Positions 26,483 to 34,857 of a stretch of 64,000 bases of DNA are shown here, piece by piece. The stretch is from Ferirhizobium litorale (GTDB taxonomy: Bacteria; Pseudomonadota; Alphaproteobacteria; Rhizobiales; Rhizobiaceae), in the NCBI GenBank assembly GCA_030028905.1, contig JALDYZ010000010.1, forward strand, positions 62,001 through 126,000, in the 5' to 3' direction. A model generated the notes under the pieces. That model had not been told where the DNA came from. It did no database searches and worked only from the letters and a program-made list of their open reading frames with translations. Both the position numbers and the translations under genes were made by a program. How positions within the stretch are numbered: position 1 is the stretch's first letter; each line of letters starts with the position of its first letter.

Positions 26483-26908
26483 TTATTCGGACAGCGTCTG
26501 ATCTTCCTGCCCGGATTGCACATTCCGGCTTTCCCGCCATTTTCTCCTCCATGGCCATTCGCCATAGATTTCGGCCTCGAGGGAGAAGCTCAGAAATGTT
26601 CGGATGATCACGACAAGACCGAGCAGCCCGACGCTTTCCCATGTCAAAGGGGATATGATCGTCGCGATGATGTCTGCCCCGATCAGGATTTCGAGCCCCA
26701 TCAAAATTCCGCGGCCGAGGTTCGCCCGGCATCGAACGTAAGCGCTCTCTGCGGTTGTTGTATAGCAGTCCTTGAGATAGACGACGGAGGCAACGACTAC
26801 GCCAATCATTATGACCGCGATGCCGAGGAACTCGAGTCCGACAGCCAGGGGTTTGAGAACGGGGGCGATGAGGTCCACCGTGCCTGCATGTTCTGATGGG
26901 TCTGTCAT
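26483..26908 (-). CDS. DUF1622 membrane protein
   Basis: A 141-residue inner-membrane protein of the DUF1622 family. Predicted membrane helices are at about residues 20-45 (LEFLGIAVIMIGVVVASVVY), 70-90 (GILMGLEILIGADIIATI) and 93-110 (SVGLLGLVVIIRTFLSF). LGRGILMGLEILIGADI is the typical family core. The C-terminus ends just where the homoserine dehydrogenase remnant begins, so its last residues (QSGQEDQTLSE) may have been changed by the rearrangement. Function is unknown. Confidence 0.85.
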   Translation of the reverse strand: MTDPSEHAGTVDLIAPVLKPLAVGLEFLGIAVIMIGVVVASVVYLKDCYTTTAESAYVRCRANLGRGILMGLEILIGADIIATIISPLTWESVGLLGLVVIIRTFLSFSLEAEIYGEWPWRRKWRESRNVQSGQEDQTLSE

Positions 26909-27015
26909 GAGTGCCTCGCTGTCTCCTTGAAGCCGGGGCGACCGGATCGTGACCGCACCCTCGAGTTATCGCAACAATTGTGACCAGGGCGGCGCGGACC
27001 GCCCCTTGCTTCGAC

Positions 27016-28614
27016 TCAGGCCTTGCCCGGGCGGTTGATGGTGAGGAAATGGCGAACGACGGGTCTCTCCGTGCCCGAATGGTAGGCCAGCACCTTGCCC
27101 TGCACGTCGGCGTCGGCATTGGAGACGCGCTTGTGCTGGCGCAGGTGTTCCGCCCAGGATTCCACCATGAACCATTCGACGATCTTTTGCGGATCGGCGG
27201 AATCTTCGGTGACACCCCAGCCATAGGCGCCATCGCGGCGGCGCTCCTGGGACAGGCCGTCCAGCGCATGCAGGAATGCAGACCGGTGATGCTTTTCGAC
27301 ATTGTATTCGATCAGGATGAGAACCGGACCGCGGTCGTGAGCGACCGGTTCGGCGACAAGGGGCTCCGGCCAATGGTTGGACGGCACCAGATCGGTATCG
27401 CCGGCGGGTAGCTTCAGGCGATGCATGGCGACCGCTGCGACGAGCAAACCCACGGCGCCGATCAGCAGTGTACCCGATACACCTGCAACTTCGCCGACGG
27501 CGCCCCAGCCAAGGCTGCCAGCCGTCATCGCACCGTTGAAGACGGTAAGATAGACAGCAAGCCCACGCCCACGGACCCAGTTCGGCAGGACTGCTTGCGC
27601 AGCGCCATTCAGCGTGGTCAGGGCGGTAATCCACGCCGCTCCGAGAAACAGCAGGATCACGACGGCGAGCCATTGCGGCGGGGCGAGGGAAAGTGCCCCC
27701 ATGACAACAGCCGCGACGATAGCTGAGCCGAGGAGAAGGCCGTCGGCATCGAGATGCTCGCGCAGCTTCGGCATCACCAGGGCGCCACCGATCGCGCCGG
27801 CGCCGACCGCGCCGAGCAGGATGCCATAGAAGCCTGCGTCTCCGCCCAGCAGTTGCCGGGCGACGAGCGGCAGAAGCGCCCAGACCGCACTGGCAAAGGC
27901 AAAGAAGATGGCGGCCCGGAGCAGCACGACATGCAGCGGCCGGCTGGCACGGGTGTAGCGAAGACCGGCCCGGAAGGCGCCGAAGAAACCTTCCGCAAGC
28001 TCATCATTGGCGTTTTTTGCGCGGGGCCACCAGATGAGCGCAGCGATGACCACGAAGTAGCTCGCGACATCCGCACCGTAGGTGAAGGCCGCGCCGAAGG
28101 CCGCAAGCAGCAGACCGCCAGCAGCCGGACCGATCGAACGGGCGATGTTGATGCCCAGCGAGTTCAGCGCGACAGCGCTCTTGACATCCTGACGCGGCAC
28201 GAGTTCCGGAACAATCGCCTGCCATGTCGGCCCCATCAGCGCCGCACCGATGCCACCCAGGAACGTCAGGCCGATCAGTGCGCTGACAGACAGCATTCCG
28301 GTATAGGAAAGAGCCATCAGCGTAATGCTGACGGAAGCCAGCAGCAACTGGACCACGATCAGGAAGCGCCGCCTGTCAAGGATGTCGGTTAGAACGCCGG
28401 CCGGGATCGCCAGCAAGAAGATCGGCAAGGTTCCGGCGGCCTGCACCATGGCGACTGCCGCCGGCGATGCGGATAGGTCCGTCATCAGCCAGGCGCTTGC
28501 CACGTCGCGCATGAAGCTGCCGGTATTGCCCAGAACAGTCGCGGCCCACAGGACTGCGAAAACCGGCTGGCGAAGCGGAGCAAAGCTGCCCCCGGAGGAT
28601 TTTGCGGCATTCAT
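27016..28614 (-). CDS. MFS_3 family transporter with C-terminal ABM-like domain
   Basis: A 532-residue inner-membrane exporter of the MFS_3 ('transmembrane secretion effector', EntS-like) family. Residues 1-410 hold 10-12 membrane helices, with VLTDILDRRRFLIVVQLLLA as the MFS loop motif. About 100 C-terminal residues (ILIEYNVEKHHRSAFLHALD, then YGWGVTEDS and VESWAEHLRQHKRVSN) form a soluble alpha/beta-barrel-like domain, known for this family. It overlaps the DoxX gene by ATGA, so the two are coupled. It probably exports a toxic or signalling small molecule. Confidence 0.9.
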   Translation of the reverse strand: MNAAKSSGGSFAPLRQPVFAVLWAATVLGNTGSFMRDVASAWLMTDLSASPAAVAMVQAAGTLPIFLLAIPAGVLTDILDRRRFLIVVQLLLASVSITLMALSYTGMLSVSALIGLTFLGGIGAALMGPTWQAIVPELVPRQDVKSAVALNSLGINIARSIGPAAGGLLLAAFGAAFTYGADVASYFVVIAALIWWPRAKNANDELAEGFFGAFRAGLRYTRASRPLHVVLLRAAIFFAFASAVWALLPLVARQLLGGDAGFYGILLGAVGAGAIGGALVMPKLREHLDADGLLLGSAIVAAVVMGALSLAPPQWLAVVILLFLGAAWITALTTLNGAAQAVLPNWVRGRGLAVYLTVFNGAMTAGSLGWGAVGEVAGVSGTLLIGAVGLLVAAVAMHRLKLPAGDTDLVPSNHWPEPLVAEPVAHDRGPVLILIEYNVEKHHRSAFLHALDGLSQERRRDGAYGWGVTEDSADPQKIVEWFMVESWAEHLRQHKRVSNADADVQGKVLAYHSGTERPVVRHFLTINRPGKA

Positions 28615-29054
28615 TTGCTTGCTCCCCGGGAGAGATCGATCGCTGCGACGATGACAAAGGCACCGGCGAGACCGAGATGCTCGAAGAAGGCGTTTGTGGC
28701 CATCATGCGGTCCATGCCGGGCGGCAGTTCCCAGAAGCGAAGCGCAATGAGCGTTGCCAGAAGCGTGAAGCCTGCAAGAGCAAGAGCCCCCAACCAGCGC
28801 AGGAAGCCCGAGACCACCATGGCTGAAGCCGCAAGCTCGAAGACGATCACGACGACGGCGAAGAAGGCGGCTGGGTGGAGACCGAAGTGGTCCATTTCGG
28901 CAAGTGCGCCGGGAAAATCGAAGATCTTGGTGAGCGGGCCCTGGATATAGGCCGCGCAAAGAGCGAGAAGCGCGACGGTTCGTATCACTGGGGCATTGAC
29001 GACGTCTGCAAGAAGCATGCGCCAGCGGTTTGCGGATAGAGAGCGATCAGTCAT
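28611..29054 (-). CDS. DoxX family membrane protein
   Basis: A 147-residue protein with four predicted membrane helices and the DoxX pattern, including YIQGPLTKIFDFPGALAEMD and ELAASAMVVSGFLRWLGALA. DoxX proteins are redox-linked or thiol/quinone-associated membrane partners. The start has GGAGCAGGA just upstream. It is the first gene of a two-gene unit with the MFS_3 exporter. The promoter region upstream has two inverted repeats. Confidence 0.85.
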   Translation of the reverse strand: MTDRSLSANRWRMLLADVVNAPVIRTVALLALCAAYIQGPLTKIFDFPGALAEMDHFGLHPAAFFAVVVIVFELAASAMVVSGFLRWLGALALAGFTLLATLIALRFWELPPGMDRMMATNAFFEHLGLAGAFVIVAAIDLSRGASK

Positions 29055-29145
29055 GTCCTGCTCCTGCAATTTTACCGTCGATCCGAGCGGCTTTGATTTC
29101 GGCTGATGGAGCGATATTGGCTGGAACTATTATCGCCATCAATTG

Positions 29146-29185
29146 TATCAATAATTGATATTTAATTGCGAAAACCGCAATAATT
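29146..29185. promoter_or_regulatory. Inverted repeats upstream of DoxX
   Basis: The AT-rich bases hold a perfect palindrome tatcaataattgata (29146-29160) followed by aattgcg-aaaac-cgcaat (29164-29181). They lie about 95-130 bases upstream of the DoxX start. The AATTGC element also occurs in the motif shared by the promoters at 32406 and 33906, so the same LysR might act here. This is tentative. Confidence 0.45.
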
Positions 29186-29188
29186 ACG

Positions 29189-29221
29189 AAAAGGGGCAAC
29201 GGCAGTCCTGCTGCCCCTTTT
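29189..29221 (-). terminator. Terminator hairpin after the amidohydrolase
   Basis: Arms aaaaggggca and tgcccctttt form a 10-bp stem with a GC-rich loop. It lies 25 bases after the amidohydrolase stop, and on that strand the second arm ends in T residues, fitting a Rho-independent terminator. Confidence 0.65.
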
Positions 29222-29246
29222 CATACGCGCAGGAGGAAGCGTCGCT

Positions 29247-31229
29247 TCAAACCGCCCAGCAGGAGCAGCCGAGCGCCCCGAAGAAGCCCTTGAGATCGGA
29301 GACGGGCAGCTTCGATGTCCAGGCTCCGGCATGATCGTGGCCATGCACGCCGCAATCGCTGGCACATCCGCATGTGGAGATCGCCGTGCGGCGCAATGAG
29401 CGAGCGCCGGCACCTTCCGGTTCGCCCCAGGCCGCGTAACCGCCGAACTTGCGCACCGGCGACCAGTCCGGCATCGCCGGGGGAATGTCGCTCTCGTCGA
29501 GCGTCTTGAAGTCGCCCGCGCCATAGACGATCTTGCCGCCGACCATGGTCAGTTCCGAGGTGAGGAACGAAATCTCGTCCTCGGCGCAGGTGAAGAAATC
29601 CTTGTCCGGCACGACAAGGTCGGCAAACTGGCCTTTCTCGATGCGGCCCTTCCTGCCTTCCTCGTTGGAGAACCATGTGACCTTCTCGGTCCACATGCGC
29701 AGCGCCGTTTCGCGGTCGAGGCAATTGGCGCGCGGATAGAGCTGCATGCCGCCGACAGTCTTGCCGGTCACCATCCAGGCGAGCGAAACCCACGGATTGT
29801 AGGAGGCGACGCGGGTCGCGTCCGTGCCGGCCGAGACATGGACACCCTTCTCCAGCATCCGGGCGATCGGCGGCGTGGCTTCGGCCACGCCGTGGCCATA
29901 GCGTTCGACGAAGTACTCGCCCTGATAGGCCATGCGGTGCTGAGTGGCGATGCCGCCGCCGAGTGCGGCGATGCGGTCGATCGAGCGATCCGAGATGGTT
30001 TCGGCATGGTCGAAGAACCAGTTGAGGCCCTCGAGCGGGATGTCCTGGTTGACCTTCTCGAACACGTCCAGCGCCCGGGAGATCGTCTCGTCATAGGTGG
30101 CGTGCAGCCGCCAGGGCCAGCGGTTTTCCGCCAGCACCCGCACGACCTCTTCCAACTCGCCCTCCATCTCCGGCGGCATGTCCGGTCGCGGCTGGCGAAA
30201 ATCCTCGAAATCGGCGGCCGAGAAGACCAGCATCTCGCCGGCGCCGTTGTGGCGGAAATAGTCCGTGCCCTGCTTGTATTTGACCGAAGACGTCCAGTTC
30301 AGGAAGTCCTGCTTCTCTTCCTTCGGCTTCTGCGTGAAGAGGTTGTAAGCCAGACGCACCGTCATCTGGCCGTCATCGGCGAGCTTCTGGATGACGGCGT
30401 AGTCGTCGGGATAGTTCTGGTAGCCGCCGCCCGCATCGATCACACCGGTGACGCCGAGGCGGTTCAGTTCGCGCATGAAGTGGCGGGTGGAATTGACCTG
30501 GTAGTCGAAGGGCAGCTTCGGTCCCTTGGCGAGTGTCGAATAGAGGATGCCGGCATTGGGCTTGGCGAGCAGCAGTCCGGTCGGGTTGCCGTTGGCGTCG
30601 CGGGTGATCTCGCCGCCCGGCGGGTTGGGCGTATCGCGCGTGTAACCCACGGCCCTCAGAGCCGCACCGTTCAACAGCGCGCGGTCATAGAGGTGCAGCA
30701 GGAAGACCGGGGTATCCGGGGCAATGGCGTTGATCTCGTCGATGGTCGGCAGCCGCTTCTCGGCGAACTGGTGTTCGGTGAAACCGCCGACGGCGCGCAC
30801 CCATTGCGGCGCCGGCGTGATCGCCACCTGGCGCTTCAGCATGTCCATGGCGTCGGCCAGCGAGCGAACTCCGTCCCAGCGCAGTTCCATGTTGAAGTTC
30901 AACCCGCCGCGGACCACGTGGGTGTGATTGTCGATCAGGCCGGGCAGGACGCGCTTGCCCTTGAGGTCGACGATCCTCGTATCGGGACCGGCCAGCGCCA
31001 TGACATCAGCGTCCATCCCTACCTCGACAAACAGGCCATCCTTGATGGCGACTGCCGTTGCATTCGGATTGCCGCGGTCGAGCGTGGCGAGGCGGCCATT
31101 GTGAAGGATGATGTCTGGATGCATGGTGGCGGCTCCGGTCGGGGTTGGATCGGCGGCGTTGGCCGATGAAAACAGCGAGGGGAAGGCAAGGCTCGATGCC
31201 GCGCCGAGAAACGAGCGTCGTGTCGGCAT
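29247..31229 (-). CDS. Tat-exported YtcJ-like amidohydrolase
   Basis: A 660-residue metal-dependent amidohydrolase (amidohydrolase 3/YtcJ group). A twin-arginine signal is present (PTRRSFLGAASSLAFPSLFS, cleavage near ANA-AD), predicting a folded periplasmic enzyme. LPGLIDNHTHVVRGG holds the first metal His pair, then come NWFFDHAE and STGTD-like VSAGTDATRVA. The last 45 residues are unusual: they are rich in Cys and His (CGCASDCGVHGHDHAG, then GCSCW). Its start overlaps the XapX stop by one base (TGATG), so the two are coupled. The substrate is unknown. Confidence 0.9.
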   Translation of the reverse strand: MPTRRSFLGAASSLAFPSLFSSANAADPTPTGAATMHPDIILHNGRLATLDRGNPNATAVAIKDGLFVEVGMDADVMALAGPDTRIVDLKGKRVLPGLIDNHTHVVRGGLNFNMELRWDGVRSLADAMDMLKRQVAITPAPQWVRAVGGFTEHQFAEKRLPTIDEINAIAPDTPVFLLHLYDRALLNGAALRAVGYTRDTPNPPGGEITRDANGNPTGLLLAKPNAGILYSTLAKGPKLPFDYQVNSTRHFMRELNRLGVTGVIDAGGGYQNYPDDYAVIQKLADDGQMTVRLAYNLFTQKPKEEKQDFLNWTSSVKYKQGTDYFRHNGAGEMLVFSAADFEDFRQPRPDMPPEMEGELEEVVRVLAENRWPWRLHATYDETISRALDVFEKVNQDIPLEGLNWFFDHAETISDRSIDRIAALGGGIATQHRMAYQGEYFVERYGHGVAEATPPIARMLEKGVHVSAGTDATRVASYNPWVSLAWMVTGKTVGGMQLYPRANCLDRETALRMWTEKVTWFSNEEGRKGRIEKGQFADLVVPDKDFFTCAEDEISFLTSELTMVGGKIVYGAGDFKTLDESDIPPAMPDWSPVRKFGGYAAWGEPEGAGARSLRRTAISTCGCASDCGVHGHDHAGAWTSKLPVSDLKGFFGALGCSCWAV

Positions 31230-31519
31230 CAGCTTGTCTCCCGTCCGCTCACCTGCTGACCCCGGGCGACATTCCCCGTCTCGATGTTTCCCTTCGGCAT
31301 GTGCCCGAACACATGCGGCTTGATCTGATGGATCCACGAGACGGCGGCCGGTTCCTTGCCCCACAGGCTCTTGGCGAAGGGCACAATCTGCTCGCCGACG
31401 AGAATGCCGAGCAGGCCGATCAGGGCGATCACCGGGGGTGCGGGCGAGCGGACATTGAGCAGGCTGTAGACGACGCCCACAAGCAGACCTGCACCGAGAG
31501 AAAGAAGATAGATTTTCAC
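31229..31519 (-). CDS. XapX (DUF1427) domain membrane protein
   Basis: A 96-residue protein. The first 50 residues hold two membrane helices with the XapX pattern (GAGLLVGVVYSLLNVRSPAP, then PVIALIGLLGILVGEQ). The C-terminal 45 residues are soluble, and IHQIKPHVFGHMPKG is often seen when XapX precedes an amidohydrolase. It lies between the YcaC-like hydrolase and the amidohydrolase, overlapping the latter. A hairpin between it and the hydrolase may tune expression. Confidence 0.82.
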   Translation of the reverse strand: MKIYLLSLGAGLLVGVVYSLLNVRSPAPPVIALIGLLGILVGEQIVPFAKSLWGKEPAAVSWIHQIKPHVFGHMPKGNIETGNVARGQQVSGRETS

Positions 31520-31543
31520 GGGATGCCCTCCACGGTTAGAGAA

Positions 31544-31575
31544 AGGCCGCTCCGACGGGGTTATCGGAGCGGCCT
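31544..31575 (-). terminator. Intercistronic hairpin
   Basis: A perfect 12-bp stem (aggccgctccga and complement) with an 8-base loop lies between the hydrolase stop and the XapX gene. A short T-rich stretch follows on the minus strand. It may terminate part of the transcripts or protect the hydrolase message. Confidence 0.6.
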
Positions 31576-31585
31576 GATCAGGCCC

Positions 31586-32275
31586 TTACTTGGCGGGGTT
31601 CGGGCCGATGCGCTTGCCGTGCGTGACGCGCTCGCCGGCCTTGTGAACCATGGTGTAGGCGTAATCGATGCCCATGCCATAGGCGCCGGAGTGCTCCTTC
31701 ACCAGGGTGGTGACGGCGTCATAGGTTTCCTTGCGAGCCCAGTCGCGCTGCCATTCGAGCAGGACCTGCTGCCAGGTGACCGGGATGACGCCGGCCTGAA
31801 CCATGCGGTCCATCGCATATTTGTGCGCATCGACAGACGTGCCGCCCGAGGCATCCGCCACCATGTAGATCTCGTAGTCGGCGACATCGTGGAGCGCCGA
31901 GAGCGCGAAGGTGGTGTTGCACACTTCCGTCCACAGGCCGGAGACAACGATCTTCTTGCGGCCGTTGGCGGCGTTCCTGTCCAGCGCGTCGCGCACGTTC
32001 TGGTCGTCCCAGGAGTTCATCGATGTGCGCTCGAGAATGTCGTTCTCCGGGAAGACCGCGAGCAGTTCCGGATAGGTGTGCCCCGAGAAGGATTCCGTTT
32101 CGACGGTGGTGATGGTCGTCGGGATATCGAAAATCTTCGCGGCCTTGGCAAGGCCGACGACGTTGTTCTTCAGCGCCTGGCGGTCGATCGACTGAACACC
32201 GAAAGCCATCTGCGGCTGCTGGTCGATGAAGATCAACTGGCTGTTGGCGGGGGTCAGGACTTCGAGCTTGGACAT
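31586..32275 (-). CDS. Isochorismatase-like cysteine hydrolase (YcaC type)
   Basis: A 229-residue cysteine hydrolase. The Asp is in LIFIDQQPQMAFGVQ and the catalytic Cys in SGLWTEVCNTTFALSALHD. ADASGGTSVDAHKYAMDRM is the conserved following loop. GAGGAGA precedes the ATG. It is the first gene of the unit hydrolase-XapX-amidohydrolase and a paralogue of the gene at 13709. Its long 5' region carries the motif shared with the dioxygenase/LysR promoter, so co-regulation is likely. Confidence 0.9.
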   Translation of the reverse strand: MSKLEVLTPANSQLIFIDQQPQMAFGVQSIDRQALKNNVVGLAKAAKIFDIPTTITTVETESFSGHTYPELLAVFPENDILERTSMNSWDDQNVRDALDRNAANGRKKIVVSGLWTEVCNTTFALSALHDVADYEIYMVADASGGTSVDAHKYAMDRMVQAGVIPVTWQQVLLEWQRDWARKETYDAVTTLVKEHSGAYGMGIDYAYTMVHKAGERVTHGKRIGPNPAK

Positions 32276-32906
32276 TTGATATTCTCCTCTTTGGTTTGCT
32301 GGGCGGCGGTTTGGAAGTTGCCCTGGTTGATTGGGTGCTTTTGACGCCTTCCGATGTTTCCGTTGCGTCTCTGTTGGAAATAAATCTAACCCGGATGATC
32401 GCTTCGCAGAATTGCAATAATGATTTCGATTGTATTGCTGTTTTTGAAACAATAATCCGTTCCAGTTTCTCGAGTCCCCTTCGTCATCGTGGGCCGGACG
32501 GAAAGTGGATCCGGTCGCCGCCGCAATTTTGGATATTCCTGACCGTCGCGGCGCGGCAGTTCGACACCGCGACCTTGCATGGATCTTCCGCGCAGGAAAT
32601 ATCCCGACCGATGAATGCACATAACACGTTGATAAACAATACATTTATGCAACATATTCTGGGAACCGCCGCCAACATAGGTTGCGGGGAAAATGCGTGA
32701 CCGGAGATGCGCTCGCGTTGTCGCTCCAACTTCGATGCGCCGCGTCGCCTCCTCGCCAACTTTGGCGACCCAACAGTTATCACCCCGATCTCCTTGAATA
32801 TTGTTAGTTCTTGCTGTGGTCGTGACGAGCGGCCATCTTACGAGGGCAGCCGCACGAAAGTTGAAAGTTACCATTGGTCGGGTGGCGCGAACGAGTTGCG
32901 CGATTT
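32276..32906. other. 631-bp upstream region of the YcaC-like operon
   Basis: No gene is recognised. It contains the shared AT-rich motif at 32406-32456. The rest, including the bases near the 3' end of the dioxygenase gene, shows no coding pattern or repeat that I can support. Confidence 0.5.
32406..32456 (-). promoter_or_regulatory. Shared LysR-type promoter motif, copy A
   Basis: Starts gcagaattgcaata, continues with a TTTCGA block, an ATTGC block, then gtttttgaaa and AATAAT. The same blocks in the same order and orientation recur at 33906-33955 beside the LysR gene. In both places the motif lies upstream of a minus-strand gene. Shared operator for the adjacent LysR is the simplest reading. 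Confidence 0.65.
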
Positions 32907-33839
32907 TTATGCTGCAAGCGGAACCAGACCCGCTTCGATCTTGCTACGGAACGGCTCGTATCGGTTCGGCAGCTTGAGTGCTTCGCCGAGATGTGCGGTA
33001 TCCTCGTCACGATTGAAGCCGGGCTCGCTGGTTGCAATCTCGAACAGGATCCCACCCGGGCTCCGGAAATAGATCGCCCAGAAATAGTCTCGATCGATGA
33101 CGGGGGTTACCTGGTAGCCGGTGTCCATCAAGGCCTTGCGCACGTCGAGCTGTTTTTCGCGGTTTTCGACCGCAAAGGCGACATGGTGGACCGAACCTGC
33201 CCCCTGGCGAGCAAACGGAGTTTTCGGGAGAGCCGCGAGGTCGATCGTGTCGGCGCCGTTGCCGCCCGGGATGATGAACCTTGTGTCATCTCCTTCGGTA
33301 TCGGTACGTTCATAACCCATGAAGCGAAGGAGTTCTTCGGTGGCGGCCTTGTCGTGAAGGTTGAAGCGTGCTCCCGCAAAGCCGCGAATGGCTGTGTCTT
33401 CAGAAATTCCGTCCGCGATCCAGGGTGCGCGGACATCATCTAATGTTTCGATGAGCGCAAGGCCTTCGCCATCGGGACCGGTAAAGCGCAGGCGATCAGC
33501 GCCGAAAACCGTGTCGGTCTGAATGCCGCCCACACCCCGGGCGACGAGGCGATCTTTCCAGAAGGCCCGCGACCCCTTCGGGATGGAGAACTGAGTTTCG
33601 CCGACTTCGCCAACGCCTGGCCGGCCGGTCATCATGTGCGGGAACGGAAAATAGGTCATGACCGTACCGGGCGTGCCCATTTCGTCGCCGTAGTAGAGAT
33701 GATAGACGCTGGGATCGTCGAAATTGACGGTCTTCTTCACCCGTCGCAGGCCGAGTACGTCAGTGAAGAATCTGTTGTTCTGCTGCGCATCCGACGCCAT
33801 GGAAGTAACGTGATGCAGTCCCTTGATATCCTTGATCAT
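32907..33839 (-). CDS. Ring-cleaving-dioxygenase-like VOC protein
   Basis: A 310-residue protein with two vicinal-oxygen-chelate modules, like MhqO/ring-cleavage dioxygenases. Metal-ligand spots are IKGLHHVTSMASDAQ, SVHHVAFAVE and GGILFEIATSEPGF; HLYYGDEMGTPGTVMTYFP follows the first module. It probably opens or rearranges a hydroquinone/catechol-type ring using a metal ion. It is divergent from a LysR gene, with the shared motif between the starts. In Bacillus, related mhq genes answer to quinones. Confidence 0.9.
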   Translation of the reverse strand: MIKDIKGLHHVTSMASDAQQNNRFFTDVLGLRRVKKTVNFDDPSVYHLYYGDEMGTPGTVMTYFPFPHMMTGRPGVGEVGETQFSIPKGSRAFWKDRLVARGVGGIQTDTVFGADRLRFTGPDGEGLALIETLDDVRAPWIADGISEDTAIRGFAGARFNLHDKAATEELLRFMGYERTDTEGDDTRFIIPGGNGADTIDLAALPKTPFARQGAGSVHHVAFAVENREKQLDVRKALMDTGYQVTPVIDRDYFWAIYFRSPGGILFEIATSEPGFNRDEDTAHLGEALKLPNRYEPFRSKIEAGLVPLAA

Positions 33840-33905
33840 GGCCCGAGCCTTTTCGCTGGCGTTGTCCTTTTCGATGGAAGGATATCTATCCGGGTTGATT
33901 GGATT

Positions 33906-33955
33906 GCAGAATTGCAATATTTTTTTCGAATGAATTGCGTTTTTTGAAATAATTG
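33906..33955. promoter_or_regulatory. Shared LysR-type promoter motif, copy B
   Basis: The spacer between the divergent dioxygenase and LysR genes carries gcagaattgcaata, TTTCGAA, AATTGCG, ttttttgaaa and AATAATT. It matches the motif at 32406-32456 with few changes. It lies immediately before the LysR ATG and 67 bases from the dioxygenase start, which fits autoregulation plus activation. Confidence 0.7.
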
Positions 33956-33957
33956 AG

Positions 33958-34857
33958 ATGAACGACTATAAAGCCCTGAAAACCTTCCTGATGGCGGCCG
34001 AGAAACGCAACTTCGCGCAGGTCGCCCGAGAGCTCGACATGACCCCGGCAGCCGTCACCCGGGCGATCGCCGCATTGGAGGATGACCTTGGTGTCCAGCT
34101 ATTTGTGCGCACGACGCGCCAGGTATCGTTGACGACCGATGGTGCTGTCTTCGCGGCGCAGATCCAACCGGCGGTCGAGGCGCTGGAGACCGCCCGGCGC
34201 GACGTCAAAAATGCACACAAGGCAGACCAAGGGCGCTTGAGGATCAGCGCTCCGACCTGGCTTGGCAAGACTGTGCTGCCGTCGATCCTGTCAGGATTTC
34301 GGGAGCTCTATCCGAAAATGTGCTTTGAAATTTCATTGTCGGACGGCCTCATCAACATCGTCGATGACGACTACGACCTTGCGATCCGCATTTCGTCGGC
34401 CCCTTCAGACAAGTTCACCATCTGGCGCAAGATCAGGGCCGTGCCAAGAATTTTGGTGGCCGCACCGGGAAGCCGGTTTACCGAGATGGAACATCCGAGC
34501 GAACTCACACCAGATGATTGCCTTGCCTACAGCGGTGAGAGCAGGCGGGAGAACTGGGTTCTGTCGGATGGAGGTTCGAGCATAGCCATCGCGGCCGGGA
34601 AGGCATTCAGCGCCAACAGTGGCGAGATCCTCGCCGATATGGCTGCGGACGGTGCCGGCGTGGCGATGTTGCCAGGGTTTCATATCGCGGAGCACATCCG
34701 TAGTGGACGGCTCGTCCACGTTCTGCGCGGTTGGGCGCCGCCGGAACTCTGGTTGACCCTCTACTATCCGCCCTACCAGGCTCTGCCGCCTCGCATCGCG
34801 ACATTCTCGAAATTCTTCGAGGAACAACTGCCTGCCTACATGGTTATGCTCGATTAA
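33958..34857 (+). CDS. LysR family transcriptional regulator
   Basis: A 299-residue LysR regulator. The helix-turn-helix contains NFAQVARELDMTPAAVTRAI, then LFVRTTRQVSLTTDG. The effector domain has DDDYDLAIRISSAP and ends in the usual LPPRIATFSKFFEEQL. It is divergent from the dioxygenase-like gene. The repeated promoter motif suggests that it also controls the YcaC-like hydrolase/XapX/amidohydrolase unit and perhaps DoxX/MFS. Ligands of related regulators are quinone-like or aromatic; this is inference. Confidence 0.9.
   Translation: MNDYKALKTFLMAAEKRNFAQVARELDMTPAAVTRAIAALEDDLGVQLFVRTTRQVSLTTDGAVFAAQIQPAVEALETARRDVKNAHKADQGRLRISAPTWLGKTVLPSILSGFRELYPKMCFEISLSDGLINIVDDDYDLAIRISSAPSDKFTIWRKIRAVPRILVAAPGSRFTEMEHPSELTPDDCLAYSGESRRENWVLSDGGSSIAIAAGKAFSANSGEILADMAADGAGVAMLPGFHIAEHIRSGRLVHVLRGWAPPELWLTLYYPPYQALPPRIATFSKFFEEQLPAYMVMLD

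Noticed and set aside
29838-31169. Open frame of 443 codons on the plus strand
   Set aside because: Entirely antisense to the amidohydrolase, which has a signal peptide and metal motifs.
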